64,000 nucleotides of DNA from Candidatus Zhuqueibacterota bacterium (GTDB lineage: Bacteria > Zhuqueibacterota > Zhuqueibacteria > Oceanimicrobiales > Oceanimicrobiaceae), in NCBI GenBank assembly GCA_029261995.1, contig JAJDAF010000011.1, forward strand, positions 1-64,000. The letters run 5' to 3'. The position numbers and the translations under genes were made by a program. A model generated the notes under the pieces. It saw only the letters and a program-made list of their open reading frames with translations, did no database searches and was not told the origin of the DNA. This document shows positions 26,856 to 35,886 of the stretch, in pieces. Position 1 is the first letter of the stretch, and every line of letters begins with the position of its first letter.

Positions 26856-27757
26856 AATTCTTCTCCTTCAATGATAAGTGATATTGTCAATAATCCTGAC
26901 TCTTCCTTCAGCAAATGAGCTAGCGGTCCCGGCGGAAGTCCGCCAGGTAAATCAAGAGGAATATCACCGGACCGCTAGGTTCTTCCCGTAGTCCGAGCAA
27001 CTCATACACAATAGACCGCAACCACAGCCGGTCCCGTTGGCAAAACCAATCCGAATAAATCTGAACCTCAGCAATCCTTTGCAATAGAAAGGCATCTGGG
27101 CAGGCCACACGCGCAGGAGGTGTGATGAGAAAAAGAATGGAAAGCGTGGCCCACAATGGGCATTATCAAAGTCGCTTCAGGTTCAGCATAAACTAACAAA
27201 ATCTGTGCCAGTCAGCCTTGAGCAGAGTCCGACGTCGGACTGCCATATCTATTTGTTTTTATATGGTTTGATTTTATGAAACCTGCAATCATCGCAATCT
27301 CAAAAACGCTTTTCTCAGTTTATGGAACAATGACGCATTAACCATCCCACTTCTGGGAGTGTAGATTCGGAAATGTCGGCCTGACCTCACGCCGGCAGCA
27401 CTCCAGAAATTGACAGAACGTTGCATTCGAAGATGCCGGCGTTTACTTTTTACCCCCATCACCGTTACCTTTTGAAACCCTTCCAGGCCCGCGCAATTTG
27501 TCACATCAGGACATCCGTAAAAACATCTCAATAAAACAAGGCTTTAAGACCGCTTCTTGCCTGCCCTTGTATCACGGATGCCCGGAATGGTATTTGCCAA
27601 CTCCGCCTGTGTCCGCCGCAACCGGTCGGAACAAGGACAACTTGTGAGGCAGGCTGAGGTCTCAGGCCGCACATCGCACGCCTCAAACAAAATTGAACTC
27701 TACGAACAAGGCAAGGCAGGTCTTGTAGAGAAAAGAAAAACTCAGAGAGAACACGAG
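26856..27757. other. Long divergent intergenic region of about 900 bp
   Basis: Separates the minus-strand mdh-gltA operon from the plus-strand signalling/hydrogenase locus, so promoters for both should be here. A sigma-54-like sequence on the minus strand is listed separately. A short palindrome TCCCACTTCTGGGA lies near 27345-27358. Several open frames of 60-80 codons exist but none has a ribosome-binding site or recognisable content. Confidence 0.5.
27196..27210 (-). promoter_or_regulatory. Weak candidate sigma-54 promoter facing mdh-gltA
   Basis: On the minus strand the sequence reads TGGCACAGATTTTGT, against the consensus TGGCACGNNNNTTGC; the final C of the -12 element is replaced by T. 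It lies about 340 bp upstream of mdh, far for a direct promoter. Two sigma-54 activators are encoded in the window. Low confidence. Confidence 0.25.
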
Positions 27758-28108
27758 ATGACCCTGGCTGAGGTAAAAAAGATTCTCGACTGCGAGGTGC
27801 TTCAGGGCGACAAACTGGAGACCACTGAAATAATCACGGCCTGCGGTTGCGACTTGATGAGTGACGTCTTGCAGTTCATCAGGCCGGACTCTTTGCTGTT
27901 GACGGGCCTGACCCATCCTCAAGCCGTCCGTACAGCCGAGATCGCTGACGTAAGAGCAATCTGCTTTGTGCGCGGCAAAAAACCCGACGGAAAAACGACA
28001 CGACTTGCAAAGGACAAGGGCATCTGGCTTCTGGCAACTCAACTGCCGCTGTTTGAATCCTGCGCAAAGTTGTACAACGGCGGCCTGCTCGGCTGCTCAG
28101 CATCCTAG
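27758..28108 (+). CDS. DRTGG-domain protein
   Basis: 116 residues from the ATG at 27758; the frame is open far upstream but the family fold starts here (MTLAEVKKILDCEVLQG). The domain resembles the regulatory DRTGG domain found in phosphotransacetylases and CBS proteins: ACGCDLMSDVLQFIRPDSLLLTGL and AICFVRGKKPDG. It probably binds a small ligand. It heads a run of five signalling genes that continue into the Hdr/Nuo/Mvh operon; similar DRTGG, CBS-ATPase and PHP genes accompany NADH-linked [FeFe] hydrogenases in other anaerobes, from memory. Confidence 0.78.
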   Translation: MTLAEVKKILDCEVLQGDKLETTEIITACGCDLMSDVLQFIRPDSLLLTGLTHPQAVRTAEIADVRAICFVRGKKPDGKTTRLAKDKGIWLLATQLPLFESCAKLYNGGLLGCSAS

Positions 28109-28135
28109 TGGATGCATTCCCCAGAGGGTCTTTAG

Positions 28136-29086
28136 ATGGGCCACTTGCAAGAAGAGTTCACCAAAGTCCAGGAACTGGTCTATGAACTCAAAATCGAAGA
28201 AGCGATGACCGCCGACGTGATTACCGTCAAGCCGCACAACCACATGAACGAACTGCGAGACTTGCTGCGCGACCACCGGATTGCCGGTGTGCCAGTGGTG
28301 GAAAAGAACAAACTCCTGGGCATGGTGAGTATCGAAGATTTCATCAAGAGTCTGGCCGATGGTGATGTCAACAGCCGTATCGATGCCAAGATGACCAGGA
28401 GCGTGACCTTTCTCTACGCCGACGAACCACTTGTGCATGCGATTCAAAAGTTCGACAAACACGGATTTGGCCGCCTGCCGGTGGTTAACCGGAAGACCGG
28501 CAATATGGTGGGCATCATCACGAAAGGAGACATTATCAAAGGCCTGCTGAAGCAGCTTGAAGTCAATTATCACGAGGATGAGGTACGGCGCTACCGGGCG
28601 AACCATGTCCTGAACGACATCGTGGCCGATCGGATCTCACTGATTCTGCAGTACGATGTGGTAGCCCGGGACTTCGAACGCGCCGGGACGGCCTCCAGTG
28701 AACTCAAGGCCACCCTGAAGAGCCTTGGCATTGGCCGGGAGATTGTTCGCCGGATTGCTATAGCGAGCTACGAAGCCGAAATGAATGCTGTCATCTATTC
28801 GGATGGCGGCACAGTTACCGCCGAGGTAATGAATGACCAGGCCAAGATCGAGGTCATCGACCATGGCGCCGGCATTCCGGATATTGAGCGGGCGATGCAG
28901 CTCGGCTATTCAACCGCTCCAGAGTGGATAAGAGAATTGGGCTTCGGCGCCGGCATGGGGCTCAACAACATCAAACGCTGCGCGGATGTCATGGATCTGC
29001 AATCCGAAGTCGGCAAGGGAACTCACTTAACCAGCATCTTCTACTTCAAGAAGCAACGGAATGACGAGCCTACACGAAATCATTGA
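28136..29086 (+). CDS. CBS-pair protein with C-terminal HATPase domain
   Basis: 316 residues. Two CBS domains fill about 18-145 (EEAMTADVITVKPHNHMNEL; MVGIITKGDIIKGLL) and usually bind adenine nucleotides. The C-terminal half is an RsbW/anti-sigma-type GHKL ATPase: N-box YEAEMNAVIYSD, DHGAGIPDIE and GAGMGLNNIKRCAD. No phosphoacceptor histidine domain is present, so it is probably a serine-kinase or switch ATPase rather than a classical sensor kinase. It overlaps the next DRTGG gene by 26 bases. The CBS pair could report energy state to the hydrogenase locus; that is inference. Confidence 0.88.
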   Translation: MGHLQEEFTKVQELVYELKIEEAMTADVITVKPHNHMNELRDLLRDHRIAGVPVVEKNKLLGMVSIEDFIKSLADGDVNSRIDAKMTRSVTFLYADEPLVHAIQKFDKHGFGRLPVVNRKTGNMVGIITKGDIIKGLLKQLEVNYHEDEVRRYRANHVLNDIVADRISLILQYDVVARDFERAGTASSELKATLKSLGIGREIVRRIAIASYEAEMNAVIYSDGGTVTAEVMNDQAKIEVIDHGAGIPDIERAMQLGYSTAPEWIRELGFGAGMGLNNIKRCADVMDLQSEVGKGTHLTSIFYFKKQRNDEPTRNH

Positions 29087-29399
29087 ACCACTGGGCCTGG
29101 AGGTCAAGACCTCTGACACGGACCTGAACCGGGAAGTGACCGGCGGATACGCCAGCGATCTGCTGAGCGATGTCATGGCCAACAGCAACGCCGGCAACCT
29201 GTGGGTTACGCTGCAGATGCACACGAACATTGTCGCAGTTGCCAGCTTAAAAGAGCTGTCCGCGATTATTCTCGTCAACAACCGAACCCCGGCGGACAGC
29301 ACTTTGGTCAAAGCGAATGAAGAGAACATCCCCATTCTGGTCAGCAAGTCGCCGGCCTTTATAATGATAGGCAAGCTTTACGAAATGGGGATAAGATGA
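29061..29399 (+). CDS. DRTGG-domain protein, second copy
   Basis: 112 residues. It shares the DRTGG fold with the gene two upstream: REVTGGYASDLLSDVMANS, followed by LWVTLQMHTNIVAVASLKELSAIIL... and a C-terminal helix. The characteristic GGY/SDLLSDV segment is clearer here than in the first copy. It starts inside the end of the CBS-HATPase gene, suggesting translational coupling. The ligand is unknown. Confidence 0.8.
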   Translation: MTSLHEIIEPLGLEVKTSDTDLNREVTGGYASDLLSDVMANSNAGNLWVTLQMHTNIVAVASLKELSAIILVNNRTPADSTLVKANEENIPILVSKSPAFIMIGKLYEMGIR

Positions 29400-29504
29400 A
29401 ACCGAATGTCAAACTCCCAAGCATCCAACCACCGAACTTGCACCAGGGGGCTTGCATCGTTGGGACGTCTTTCAGAGGAATTTGGCGAATTTGGATTTGG
29501 CGGT

Positions 29505-30239
29505 ATGCGAGAGTTTGTGGCTGACCTGCACATCCACACGTGCCTGTCGCCTTGCGGAGATTTGAGTATGTCGCCTCGCGAAATCGTCAAAACCGCGCGG
29601 AGCAAAGGAATCGACATGATAGCAGTTTGTGACCACAATACTTGCGAAAATGTCGAAGCCGTCACCAAAGCAGCTTCGAATCACAGTCTGAAGGTGCTGC
29701 CCGGTATGGAAGTCACCTCTGTGGAAGAGGTTCACATTGTTGCACTTTTTGAGAATCTCGCGGATGCATTCGCGCTGCAGAACCTGGTCTACGCCCACTT
29801 GCAGGGCGAAAACGATGTGGACGCGTTTGGCTTGCAAGTGGTCGTCAACGAAGACTCCGAAGTCCTGAGATTCAACAAGAAGCTCCTCATCGGCGCGACA
29901 GATCTCTCGATAGATGAAGTCGTCGGCCAAATCCACAGCTTTGGCGGGCTGGCCATCGCCGCTCACATTGACAGAGAGGGGTTCGGAATCATCGGCCAAC
30001 TTGGTTTCATCCCGGAGCACCTCCAGTTCGACGCACTCGAGATTTCGTCAAGCATGACCACCGATGAAGGGAGACAAAAATTTGTCGAGTACAGCCATTG
30101 TTCATTCATCTGGTCGTCGGACGCGCATTCTCCCGACGAGATCGGGCGGGCGACAACACGATTTCTTCTGCAAACCCTGTCCCTGGGCGAACTTCAGAAA
30201 GCCCTGCGCGCTGACGCCGGCAGGATGATCTTAAGCTGA
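29505..30239 (+). CDS. PHP-domain metal-dependent phosphoesterase
   Basis: 244 residues from the ATG at 29505, where the family begins (ADLHIHTCLSPCGD); an upstream in-frame ATG at 29406 would add an unrelated 33-residue leader. Metal-binding PHP motifs are all seen: DLHIHTCLS, VCDHNT, PGMEVTS, AAHIDRE and SSDAHSPDEIG. PHP proteins hydrolyse phosphoesters. In this gene order PHP phosphoesterases commonly sit between DRTGG and ATPase genes next to bifurcating hydrogenases (from memory), but their substrate is not established. Confidence 0.87.
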   Translation: MREFVADLHIHTCLSPCGDLSMSPREIVKTARSKGIDMIAVCDHNTCENVEAVTKAASNHSLKVLPGMEVTSVEEVHIVALFENLADAFALQNLVYAHLQGENDVDAFGLQVVVNEDSEVLRFNKKLLIGATDLSIDEVVGQIHSFGGLAIAAHIDREGFGIIGQLGFIPEHLQFDALEISSSMTTDEGRQKFVEYSHCSFIWSSDAHSPDEIGRATTRFLLQTLSLGELQKALRADAGRMILS

Positions 30240-30245
30240 AAAACC

Positions 30246-30827
30246 ATGCAAGATCTATCATTGCACATCTTGGACGTAGTTGAGAACTCGATAACAGCGG
30301 GAGCCAGGAATATCGAAATCATTGTGAGCGAGGATGCTGGCAAAGATCTTCTGACGATTGAAATCAGTGACGACGGAAAAGGCATGGACGAAGAATTTGT
30401 GCAAAAAGTGCTCGACCCCTTCATCACCACACGAACGGAAAGAAGAGTCGGCCTCGGCCTGTCCCTGTTTGCCGAATCCGCCAGAATGAGCAACGGCCAC
30501 CTGCGCATCCGGTCAAACAAATTGGGCGGCACCAAAATAACGGCTCTGTTTCAACACAGCCATATCGACCGAAGACCGATGGGCGATTTGGGCAGCACGC
30601 TGATGACGCTGATCGCCGGAAACCCGCAAATCGATTTCGTCTACCGGCACACGAGGGACGGGAGGCGATTCGAGCTGGATTCGAAAGAACTGAAGGAGCG
30701 ACTACCAAACAAGTCCCTGGCCTCAACCGAAGGTTTGAAGCTATTGAGAAAAGAGCTAAAGACGAATCTGCTAGAATTCCTGCATACTGCCTGGCCTGGA
30801 GCACATAAATTACGGGATCAGAAGTAG
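30246..30827 (+). CDS. Stand-alone HATPase (GHKL) protein
   Basis: 193 residues. The first ~100 form a GHKL ATPase: N-box ILDVVENSITAGARN, G1 box SDDGKGMDEE and G2 box RRVGLGLSLFAES. The C-terminal ~90 residues (LMTLIAGNPQIDFVYRHTRDG) are a small alpha/beta extension with no phosphoacceptor. It starts six bases after the PHP gene. The pairing with the earlier CBS-HATPase suggests a partner-switching or kinase circuit controlling the downstream complex; this is inference. Confidence 0.83.
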   Translation: MQDLSLHILDVVENSITAGARNIEIIVSEDAGKDLLTIEISDDGKGMDEEFVQKVLDPFITTRTERRVGLGLSLFAESARMSNGHLRIRSNKLGGTKITALFQHSHIDRRPMGDLGSTLMTLIAGNPQIDFVYRHTRDGRRFELDSKELKERLPNKSLASTEGLKLLRKELKTNLLEFLHTAWPGAHKLRDQK

Positions 30828-30916
30828 GCATTTCGCGGATGAACATTCACGGCAGCCAGAGAAGGCAAAATAGGGATGGCAAATATGCAGAATAGAAGCG
30901 AAAGGAGACATGACAG

Positions 30917-31447
30917 GTGCACACCCTAAGCTTGCAAATCCAGGATGTCGTGGGCGAAAATGTCAACATCTGCTATCAGTGCGAAAAATGCACAAGCGGA
31001 TGCCCGGTGTCACCGGAAATGGAGTTCGTGCCTGCCCAAATCATGCATGCAGCTCAACTCAATCTCAAGCAAAAGATCCTCGGCGCCAACTCCATCTGGT
31101 TGTGTGCATCCTGCGAAACCTGCACCACAAGATGCCCGCAGGGAATTGACATCTCGGCAATTATGGACGCGTTGAGAATCATCGCAAGAAGAGAGAAGGT
31201 CAAAGCCGGAGTGCCGTCGGTGCCTGTGTTTTACAACTTGTGCCTTCTTTCGCTCAGATTCGTCGGCTGCATCTACGAACTCGGCGTGGCAGGATACATG
31301 CGGTTCAGGACCGGCGCTTTGCTCGAAGACATGCCGGTGGCAAAAGAGTTCATCAAAAGGGGCAAAATCAAGTTTTTCCCAAAATTCAGAAATGTCGGAC
31401 GGATAAATAGAATCATAAGCAGAGTGAAAAAATACGAGAGCATCTAA
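30917..31447 (+). CDS. hdrC: HdrC-like heterodisulfide reductase subunit
   Basis: 176 residues starting at a GTG with AAGGAG nine bases upstream; an ATG seven bases earlier is in another frame. Two [4Fe-4S] motifs: C19-x2-C22-x2-C25-x3-C29-P and C63-x2-C66-x2-C69-x3-C73-P. Hydrophobic helices lie at about 105-130. HdrC passes electrons between HdrA and HdrB. hdrB follows with no gap. There is no b-type cytochrome, so this is the soluble type that works with HdrA. The natural disulfide (or other) substrate in bacteria is not settled. Confidence 0.9.
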   Translation: MHTLSLQIQDVVGENVNICYQCEKCTSGCPVSPEMEFVPAQIMHAAQLNLKQKILGANSIWLCASCETCTTRCPQGIDISAIMDALRIIARREKVKAGVPSVPVFYNLCLLSLRFVGCIYELGVAGYMRFRTGALLEDMPVAKEFIKRGKIKFFPKFRNVGRINRIISRVKKYESI

Positions 31448-32290
31448 ATGAAATACCCATTTTATCCAGGCTGCTCCATGCACTCCAGTGCAAAGGAGTA
31501 TCTCGATTCATTCATGGCGATCTCAAGATATTTTGGCGTAGAATTGGAAGAAGTGGAGGGCTGGACCTGCTGTGCGCCAACGGCCATGCACGGCATCTCT
31601 CCCCTGCTATCGACGGCCATCCCGGCGTCCAATCTCGCATCGATTGAGGAAACCGGCCAGGACAGCGTTATGGTGCCATGCGCCGCTTGCTTTTCCAGGT
31701 TTAAATGCGCCACGCACGAGATTGCCAAGAGTGCGGAAACAGCGGCAAAGGTGAACGACTGCATCGCTTACGATTTCAAGAACAGCGTCAGCATTCTGCA
31801 CCCGCTCGAAATTTATGATGAGATAAAACACGAGCTTGTCATCAAAGAACTGTCCAAAGTCAACGTAGTGGCGTACTACGGATGTTTGCTGACGCGCCCT
31901 CCTGAAGTCAAGCAATTCGACGATTGCGAGAACCCGCAGAGCATGGATAACATCCTGCGCAAGATCGGTTTGAACGTCCTCGACTGGTCATTCAAGACCG
32001 ACTGCTGCGGCGCGACCTTCAATCTCACCAATAAAGCGCTCTTCAACAGACTGACCGGCAAGATACTCGATGAAGCGCAACTGGCCGGCGCAGACATCAT
32101 CGCGGTAGCATGCCCGCTGTGTCAGGTTAACCTTGATTCCTACCAGCACGAGATGAAAAAACCGAACATCCCGGTGCTCTATTTCTCGCAACTGATCGGG
32201 CTGGCCTACGGAATCGACGGCAAGGAACTCGGACTCGACAGGCATTTTGTCAAATGCGAGGAGGTGATTGAAGTATGCCTAAAAAGATAG
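31448..32290 (+). CDS. hdrB: HdrB-like subunit with two CCG domains
   Basis: 280 residues. Both cysteine-rich CCG motifs that hold the non-cubane [4Fe-4S] clusters in archaeal HdrB are complete: C9-x31-C41C42-x35-C78-x2-C81, and C146-x39-C186C187-x34-C222-x2-C225. The first reads CCAP rather than the usual CCG. HdrB is the catalytic, disulfide-reducing subunit. It starts immediately after the HdrC stop and its last 16 bases overlap the next gene. In bacteria the partner could be a low-molecular-weight disulfide, a protein, or another acceptor. Confidence 0.9.
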   Translation: MKYPFYPGCSMHSSAKEYLDSFMAISRYFGVELEEVEGWTCCAPTAMHGISPLLSTAIPASNLASIEETGQDSVMVPCAACFSRFKCATHEIAKSAETAAKVNDCIAYDFKNSVSILHPLEIYDEIKHELVIKELSKVNVVAYYGCLLTRPPEVKQFDDCENPQSMDNILRKIGLNVLDWSFKTDCCGATFNLTNKALFNRLTGKILDEAQLAGADIIAVACPLCQVNLDSYQHEMKKPNIPVLYFSQLIGLAYGIDGKELGLDRHFVKCEEVIEVCLKR

Positions 32291-33183
32291 GTGCTGTAGC
32301 CGTGGTCGGCGGCGGCATCAGCGGAATGCAGGCGGCCCTCGATTTGGCGGATTCGGGCATCAAAGTTCACATCATCGAGTCCAAACCAGGAATCGGCGGG
32401 GTCATGTCAATGCTCGACAAGACCTTCCCGACCAACGACTGCGCCATGTGCACCATGGCGCCGCGGCTGGTTGAGATAAGCCGGCACAAAGACATCGAGG
32501 TGATTTCACACTCGGAGGTGGAAAAGATCGCCGGCAAGCCCGGCAAACTCAACGTGACTCTGAACACAAAAGCCCGATTCGTGGATGTGGACAAATGCAC
32601 AGGCTGCGGCTCCTGCACACAAAGCTGTCCGGTGAGCAACTTCGTCCAACCCATGCTGCCGGAGGACAAGCCGGTGGTGGAACTCAATCCGGAAATCCGG
32701 GAGCGCATCGTTGACATCGTCAGGAAGCACAAACACCGGCGCGGCCCGCTCATGCCCATCCTGCAGGAAGTCAGCGCTTTTCTGCGCTATTTCCCGGAAG
32801 AAGTGCTCAAATACATCTCGCAGGAGACTGCCTACCCGGTGGCGCACATTGTCAGAGTCGCGACCTTCTACAGTGGCTTTAGCTTAAAGCCCATCGGCAA
32901 ACATATCATCAACATTTGTATGGGCACGGCCTGCTATGTGCGCGGCTCGCAGATACTGGCCGACCGGTTCAGCGATCTGCTGAACATCGGCATGGACGAG
33001 ACCACGGAAGACATGCAGTTTACGCTCAAGTCGGTCCGGTGCATCGGCTGCTGCGGACTCTCGCCGGTCGCGACGGTTGCGGATGAGGTGTATGGGAAAC
33101 TTCAGATCAAGGACGTTCCGGGCATCTTAAACAAGCACGCAGCAGAGCCAAAACACGAAGGTGAATTGCAAATTGCGAATTAG
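32275..33183 (+). CDS. HdrA N-terminal half fused to a NuoE domain
   Basis: 302 residues. Residues 1-125 equal the start of the HdrA flavin core: FAD motif VVGGGISGMQAAL, the LDKTFPTNDCAMCTMAPRL cysteine pair (C56, C59), and the ferredoxin motif C108-x2-C111-x2-C114-x3-C118-P. HdrA then stops. Residues 135-290 are a NuoE/HoxE thioredoxin-like [2Fe-2S] domain with C215-x4-C220 and C256-x3-C260. NuoE normally pairs with NuoF, whose gene is two further on. The rest of HdrA begins in the NuoG-like gene at 35887. The fusion is not an artefact: it is one open frame with normal coding character, overlapping hdrB. Confidence 0.88.
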   Translation: MPKKIGAVAVVGGGISGMQAALDLADSGIKVHIIESKPGIGGVMSMLDKTFPTNDCAMCTMAPRLVEISRHKDIEVISHSEVEKIAGKPGKLNVTLNTKARFVDVDKCTGCGSCTQSCPVSNFVQPMLPEDKPVVELNPEIRERIVDIVRKHKHRRGPLMPILQEVSAFLRYFPEEVLKYISQETAYPVAHIVRVATFYSGFSLKPIGKHIINICMGTACYVRGSQILADRFSDLLNIGMDETTEDMQFTLKSVRCIGCCGLSPVATVADEVYGKLQIKDVPGILNKHAAEPKHEGELQIAN

Positions 33184-33315
33184 GAATTTCGAGAAATGAA
33201 TTGCGAGTGCCCGGAGCAAGTTCGCCGAGGGTCCTAAACATGTTAGCGGTTTGAATTTGTCATTTGGGTTTGTTTGGGATTTGACGTGGGGCTTTGAAAA
33301 AAAGGAGCATGAAAG

Positions 33316-33699
33316 ATGCCAAAACTCACGCTCGATGACTTGAAAAAAATGAGGGAGTCTTCCAGGAAAAATCTCTCGCTCAGGGAGGGCAATTTCAGAG
33401 GCAAGCTGATTGTCCACCTGGGAACCTGCGGCATTGCAGCAGGCGCGCGGGGTATCGTGGACACCTTTCTCGAGCAGTTTGATGAAATGGAAGTTTCAGA
33501 TATCATGTTTGCTACCACCGGGTGCGCAGGGCTCTGTTCCGAAGAACCCATGATTACCGTGGAGTTGGGGGATTCGGCGCCCGTAAAGTACGGCAAGCTC
33601 ACGCCGGAAAAAGCAATCAAAATTCTAGAAGAACATGTACTCGGCGGCAGCATCGTCAAGAACCTGGCGCTGGGTGTCGGTTCTGAGAGGGCAGGCTAG
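33316..33699 (+). CDS. [2Fe-2S] thioredoxin-like ferredoxin
   Basis: 127 residues of the thioredoxin-like [2Fe-2S] ferredoxin family found beside NuoF/HydB-type genes. Cysteines are at 38 (HLGTCGIAAGA), 70 and 74 (TTGCAGLCSEEP), the pattern usual for this family. The stop overlaps the GTG start of nuoF by one base, so the pair is translationally coupled. It probably docks to or relays electrons in the NuoE-NuoF unit. A 130-bp AT-rich gap with short repeats separates it from the HdrA-NuoE gene. Confidence 0.85.
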   Translation: MPKLTLDDLKKMRESSRKNLSLREGNFRGKLIVHLGTCGIAAGARGIVDTFLEQFDEMEVSDIMFATTGCAGLCSEEPMITVELGDSAPVKYGKLTPEKAIKILEEHVLGGSIVKNLALGVGSERAG

Positions 33700-35624
33700 T
33701 GGCTGAGCGAAAGCGTATCGAATTGATGTTGTGCGCCGGAACCGGCTGCGTGGCCGGCGGCGCTTTCCAGATCATGGAAGCTCTGCAAAAGGAGCTTGCG
33801 GCACGTGAACTCAAGAACGAGGTTGCGGTTGTGCCCACCGGCTGCAACGGTTTCTGCGGGCAGGGGCCGCTTATGGTGGTGCTGCCAGATAATATTTTCT
33901 ACGGCTGGATAGCGTTGAAAGATATTCCGCTTCTTGTCGAGGAGCACTTTCTAAAAGGCAGACCGGTGAAGAAGCTGATGTTCGTGCCTTCCGAAGAAAA
34001 GATTCCGCTGCCGTTGCTGTCGGACATCCCGTTTTTCAAGAAGCAGATGCTGATCGTCTTGCGCAACAAAGGCATAATCGACCCCGAGAAGATTGAAGAC
34101 TATCTGGCGCGAGACGGCTACATCGCCATCGAAAAGGCCCTGACCTCGATGTCGCCAGAAGAGGTGATCGAAGAAATCAAGAAGTCAGGACTCAGGGGCC
34201 GTGGCGGCGCCGGTTTTCCGACCGGCATGAAATGGAGCATCGCCCGACAGCAGGAAAAGGTCCCGAAGTACCTGATCGCCAACTGCGATGAGGGCGATCC
34301 CGGCGCCTACATGGACCGCAGTGTGCTCGAATCAGATCCGCATTCTGTCATCGAGGGCATGTCTCTGGCCGCGTTTGGCATCGGCGTGTCAGACGGATTC
34401 ATCTACGTCCGCACGGAATACCCGCTGGCAATTGAGCGCATGCAAACCGCCATCTCACTGGCGAGGGAATACGGCCTGCTGGGCACGGACATTCTCGGGA
34501 CCGGCTTTGACTTTGACGTCGAAATCAGAGAAGGCTCCGGCGCTTTTGTTTGCGGCGAGGAGACCTCGCTCATCCATTCCATCGAAGGCGACATTCCCGA
34601 ACCCAGACAACGGCCACCCTTCCCGGCGCAGCAAGGACTTTGGGGCTGCCCAACTGTGATCAACAACGTCGAGACGCTGGCAAACGTGCCGGCGATCGTC
34701 GCGAGGGGCTCAGCATGGTATTCCAGCATTGGCACGGATACTTCGAAAGGCACCAAGATCTTCTCACTGGTCGGCAAGATCAACAACACCGGCCTGATCG
34801 AAGTGCCGATGGGCATTACACTGCGTGAGATCGTCGATGAGATCGGCGGCGGCATTCCCGAAGGCAAGGCGTTCAAAGCTGTGCAAACCGGCGGTCCTTC
34901 CGGAGGCTGCATCCCGGCTAGCATGCTGGATTCACCGATCGATTATGATTCGCTGCAGAAAGCCGGCTCGATGATGGGCTCGGGCGGCATGATCGTCCTG
35001 GACGAGGACACCTGCGTCGTCGATGTCTCGAAATTCTTCATTCAGTTCACCAATGACGAGTCGTGCGGCAAATGCGTTTCCTGTCGCGACGGCAGCGACG
35101 CGCTGCTGGAAGTCCTAACCCGCATTTCAGACGGCGAGGGCCGGGAAGGCGATATCGAATTTCTCGAAGAACTTGGAGATGCCGTGAAGGATTCTTCAAT
35201 GTGCGGATTGGGGCAAACCTTGCCCAATCCGGTGCTATCGACGCTCAGATACTTCAGAGAGGAATACGAAGCGCACATCAAGGAGAAACGCTGTCCCGCG
35301 CTGGTCTGCAAGAACCTGATCCAATATTACATCGATCCGGACTTGTGTGTCGGCTGTCTGAAATGCCTGAAGACTTGCCCGTCCGGCGGCATCAAGGGAG
35401 AATTGAAGTACGTGCACTTCATCGACCAGGCAGATTGCACAAAGTGCGGCCAGTGCTTCGAGGTCTGCCCGCCAAAAATCGCCGCTGTCGTGAAAGTCAC
35501 GGGCGATAATTTTGACCGGCTTGAACATCTGACCGAGATCGTTTCCTGCTCCGACTGGAAGAGCAGCGGGCACAATGGGCGAAATGGAAAGCCTGCAAAG
35601 ACAGATGCCGCAGAAGCAGTGTGA
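33699..35624 (+). CDS. nuoF: NuoF/HydB-like NADH-binding flavoprotein with extra ferredoxin domains
   Basis: 641 residues, starting at a GTG sharing its first base with the previous stop. Domains: N-terminal thioredoxin-like [2Fe-2S] domain (C12, C17; GCNGFCGQGP); FMN/NADH core with GLRGRGGAGFPTGMKW, NCDEGDPGAYMDR and GSGAFVCGEETSLIHSIEG; SLBB; a [4Fe-4S] site ESCGKCVSCRDG; and a C-terminal 2[4Fe-4S] ferredoxin (LCVGCLKCLKTCPSGG, CTKCGQCFEVCPP). This is the layout of NADH-oxidising subunits of bifurcating hydrogenases and formate dehydrogenases. It would exchange electrons with NAD(H) through FMN. Partners: the NuoE fused to HdrA and the following NuoG-HdrA. Confidence 0.92.
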   Translation: MAERKRIELMLCAGTGCVAGGAFQIMEALQKELAARELKNEVAVVPTGCNGFCGQGPLMVVLPDNIFYGWIALKDIPLLVEEHFLKGRPVKKLMFVPSEEKIPLPLLSDIPFFKKQMLIVLRNKGIIDPEKIEDYLARDGYIAIEKALTSMSPEEVIEEIKKSGLRGRGGAGFPTGMKWSIARQQEKVPKYLIANCDEGDPGAYMDRSVLESDPHSVIEGMSLAAFGIGVSDGFIYVRTEYPLAIERMQTAISLAREYGLLGTDILGTGFDFDVEIREGSGAFVCGEETSLIHSIEGDIPEPRQRPPFPAQQGLWGCPTVINNVETLANVPAIVARGSAWYSSIGTDTSKGTKIFSLVGKINNTGLIEVPMGITLREIVDEIGGGIPEGKAFKAVQTGGPSGGCIPASMLDSPIDYDSLQKAGSMMGSGGMIVLDEDTCVVDVSKFFIQFTNDESCGKCVSCRDGSDALLEVLTRISDGEGREGDIEFLEELGDAVKDSSMCGLGQTLPNPVLSTLRYFREEYEAHIKEKRCPALVCKNLIQYYIDPDLCVGCLKCLKTCPSGGIKGELKYVHFIDQADCTKCGQCFEVCPPKIAAVVKVTGDNFDRLEHLTEIVSCSDWKSSGHNGRNGKPAKTDAAEAV

Positions 35625-35645
35625 GACTTGGGGAAGATCTTCTCG

Positions 35646-35798
35646 CTCCCACGGTCTCCGTGGGAGTGTATACGCGACGCTCTTCGTCGAGTGAGGCGCA
35701 CTTGTGCGGACGCAGAGTGTCTGACACAGCATTGCCCCACGAGGCAGTGGGAGAGGGAGGCGAGAAATTCCCCTTGTTCCCCCTTTGCGAAAGGGGGA
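35646..35798. repeat. Two palindromic elements between nuoF and the nuoG-hdrA fusion
   Basis: CTCCCACGG at 35646-35654 pairs perfectly with CCGTGGGAG at 35658-35666 (loop TCT). TCCCCCTTT at 35778-35786 pairs perfectly with AAAGGGGGA at 35790-35798 (loop GCG). The second has the same core as elements near 39221 and 42564. These resemble dispersed palindromic repeats; the second also ends near a CTTTTTG run, so attenuation is possible. Confidence 0.7.
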
Positions 35799-35886
35799 GA
35801 CTTTTTGACGGAGATTGGGGAGCGCCCTGGGCATCAGGCGAGAACACGAGAATTCTATTGACGCAAATCTAAAACGGAGGCGTCTC

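Noticed and set aside
26920-27156. A 78-codon minus-strand frame upstream of mdh
   Set aside because: No ribosome-binding site and no family features.
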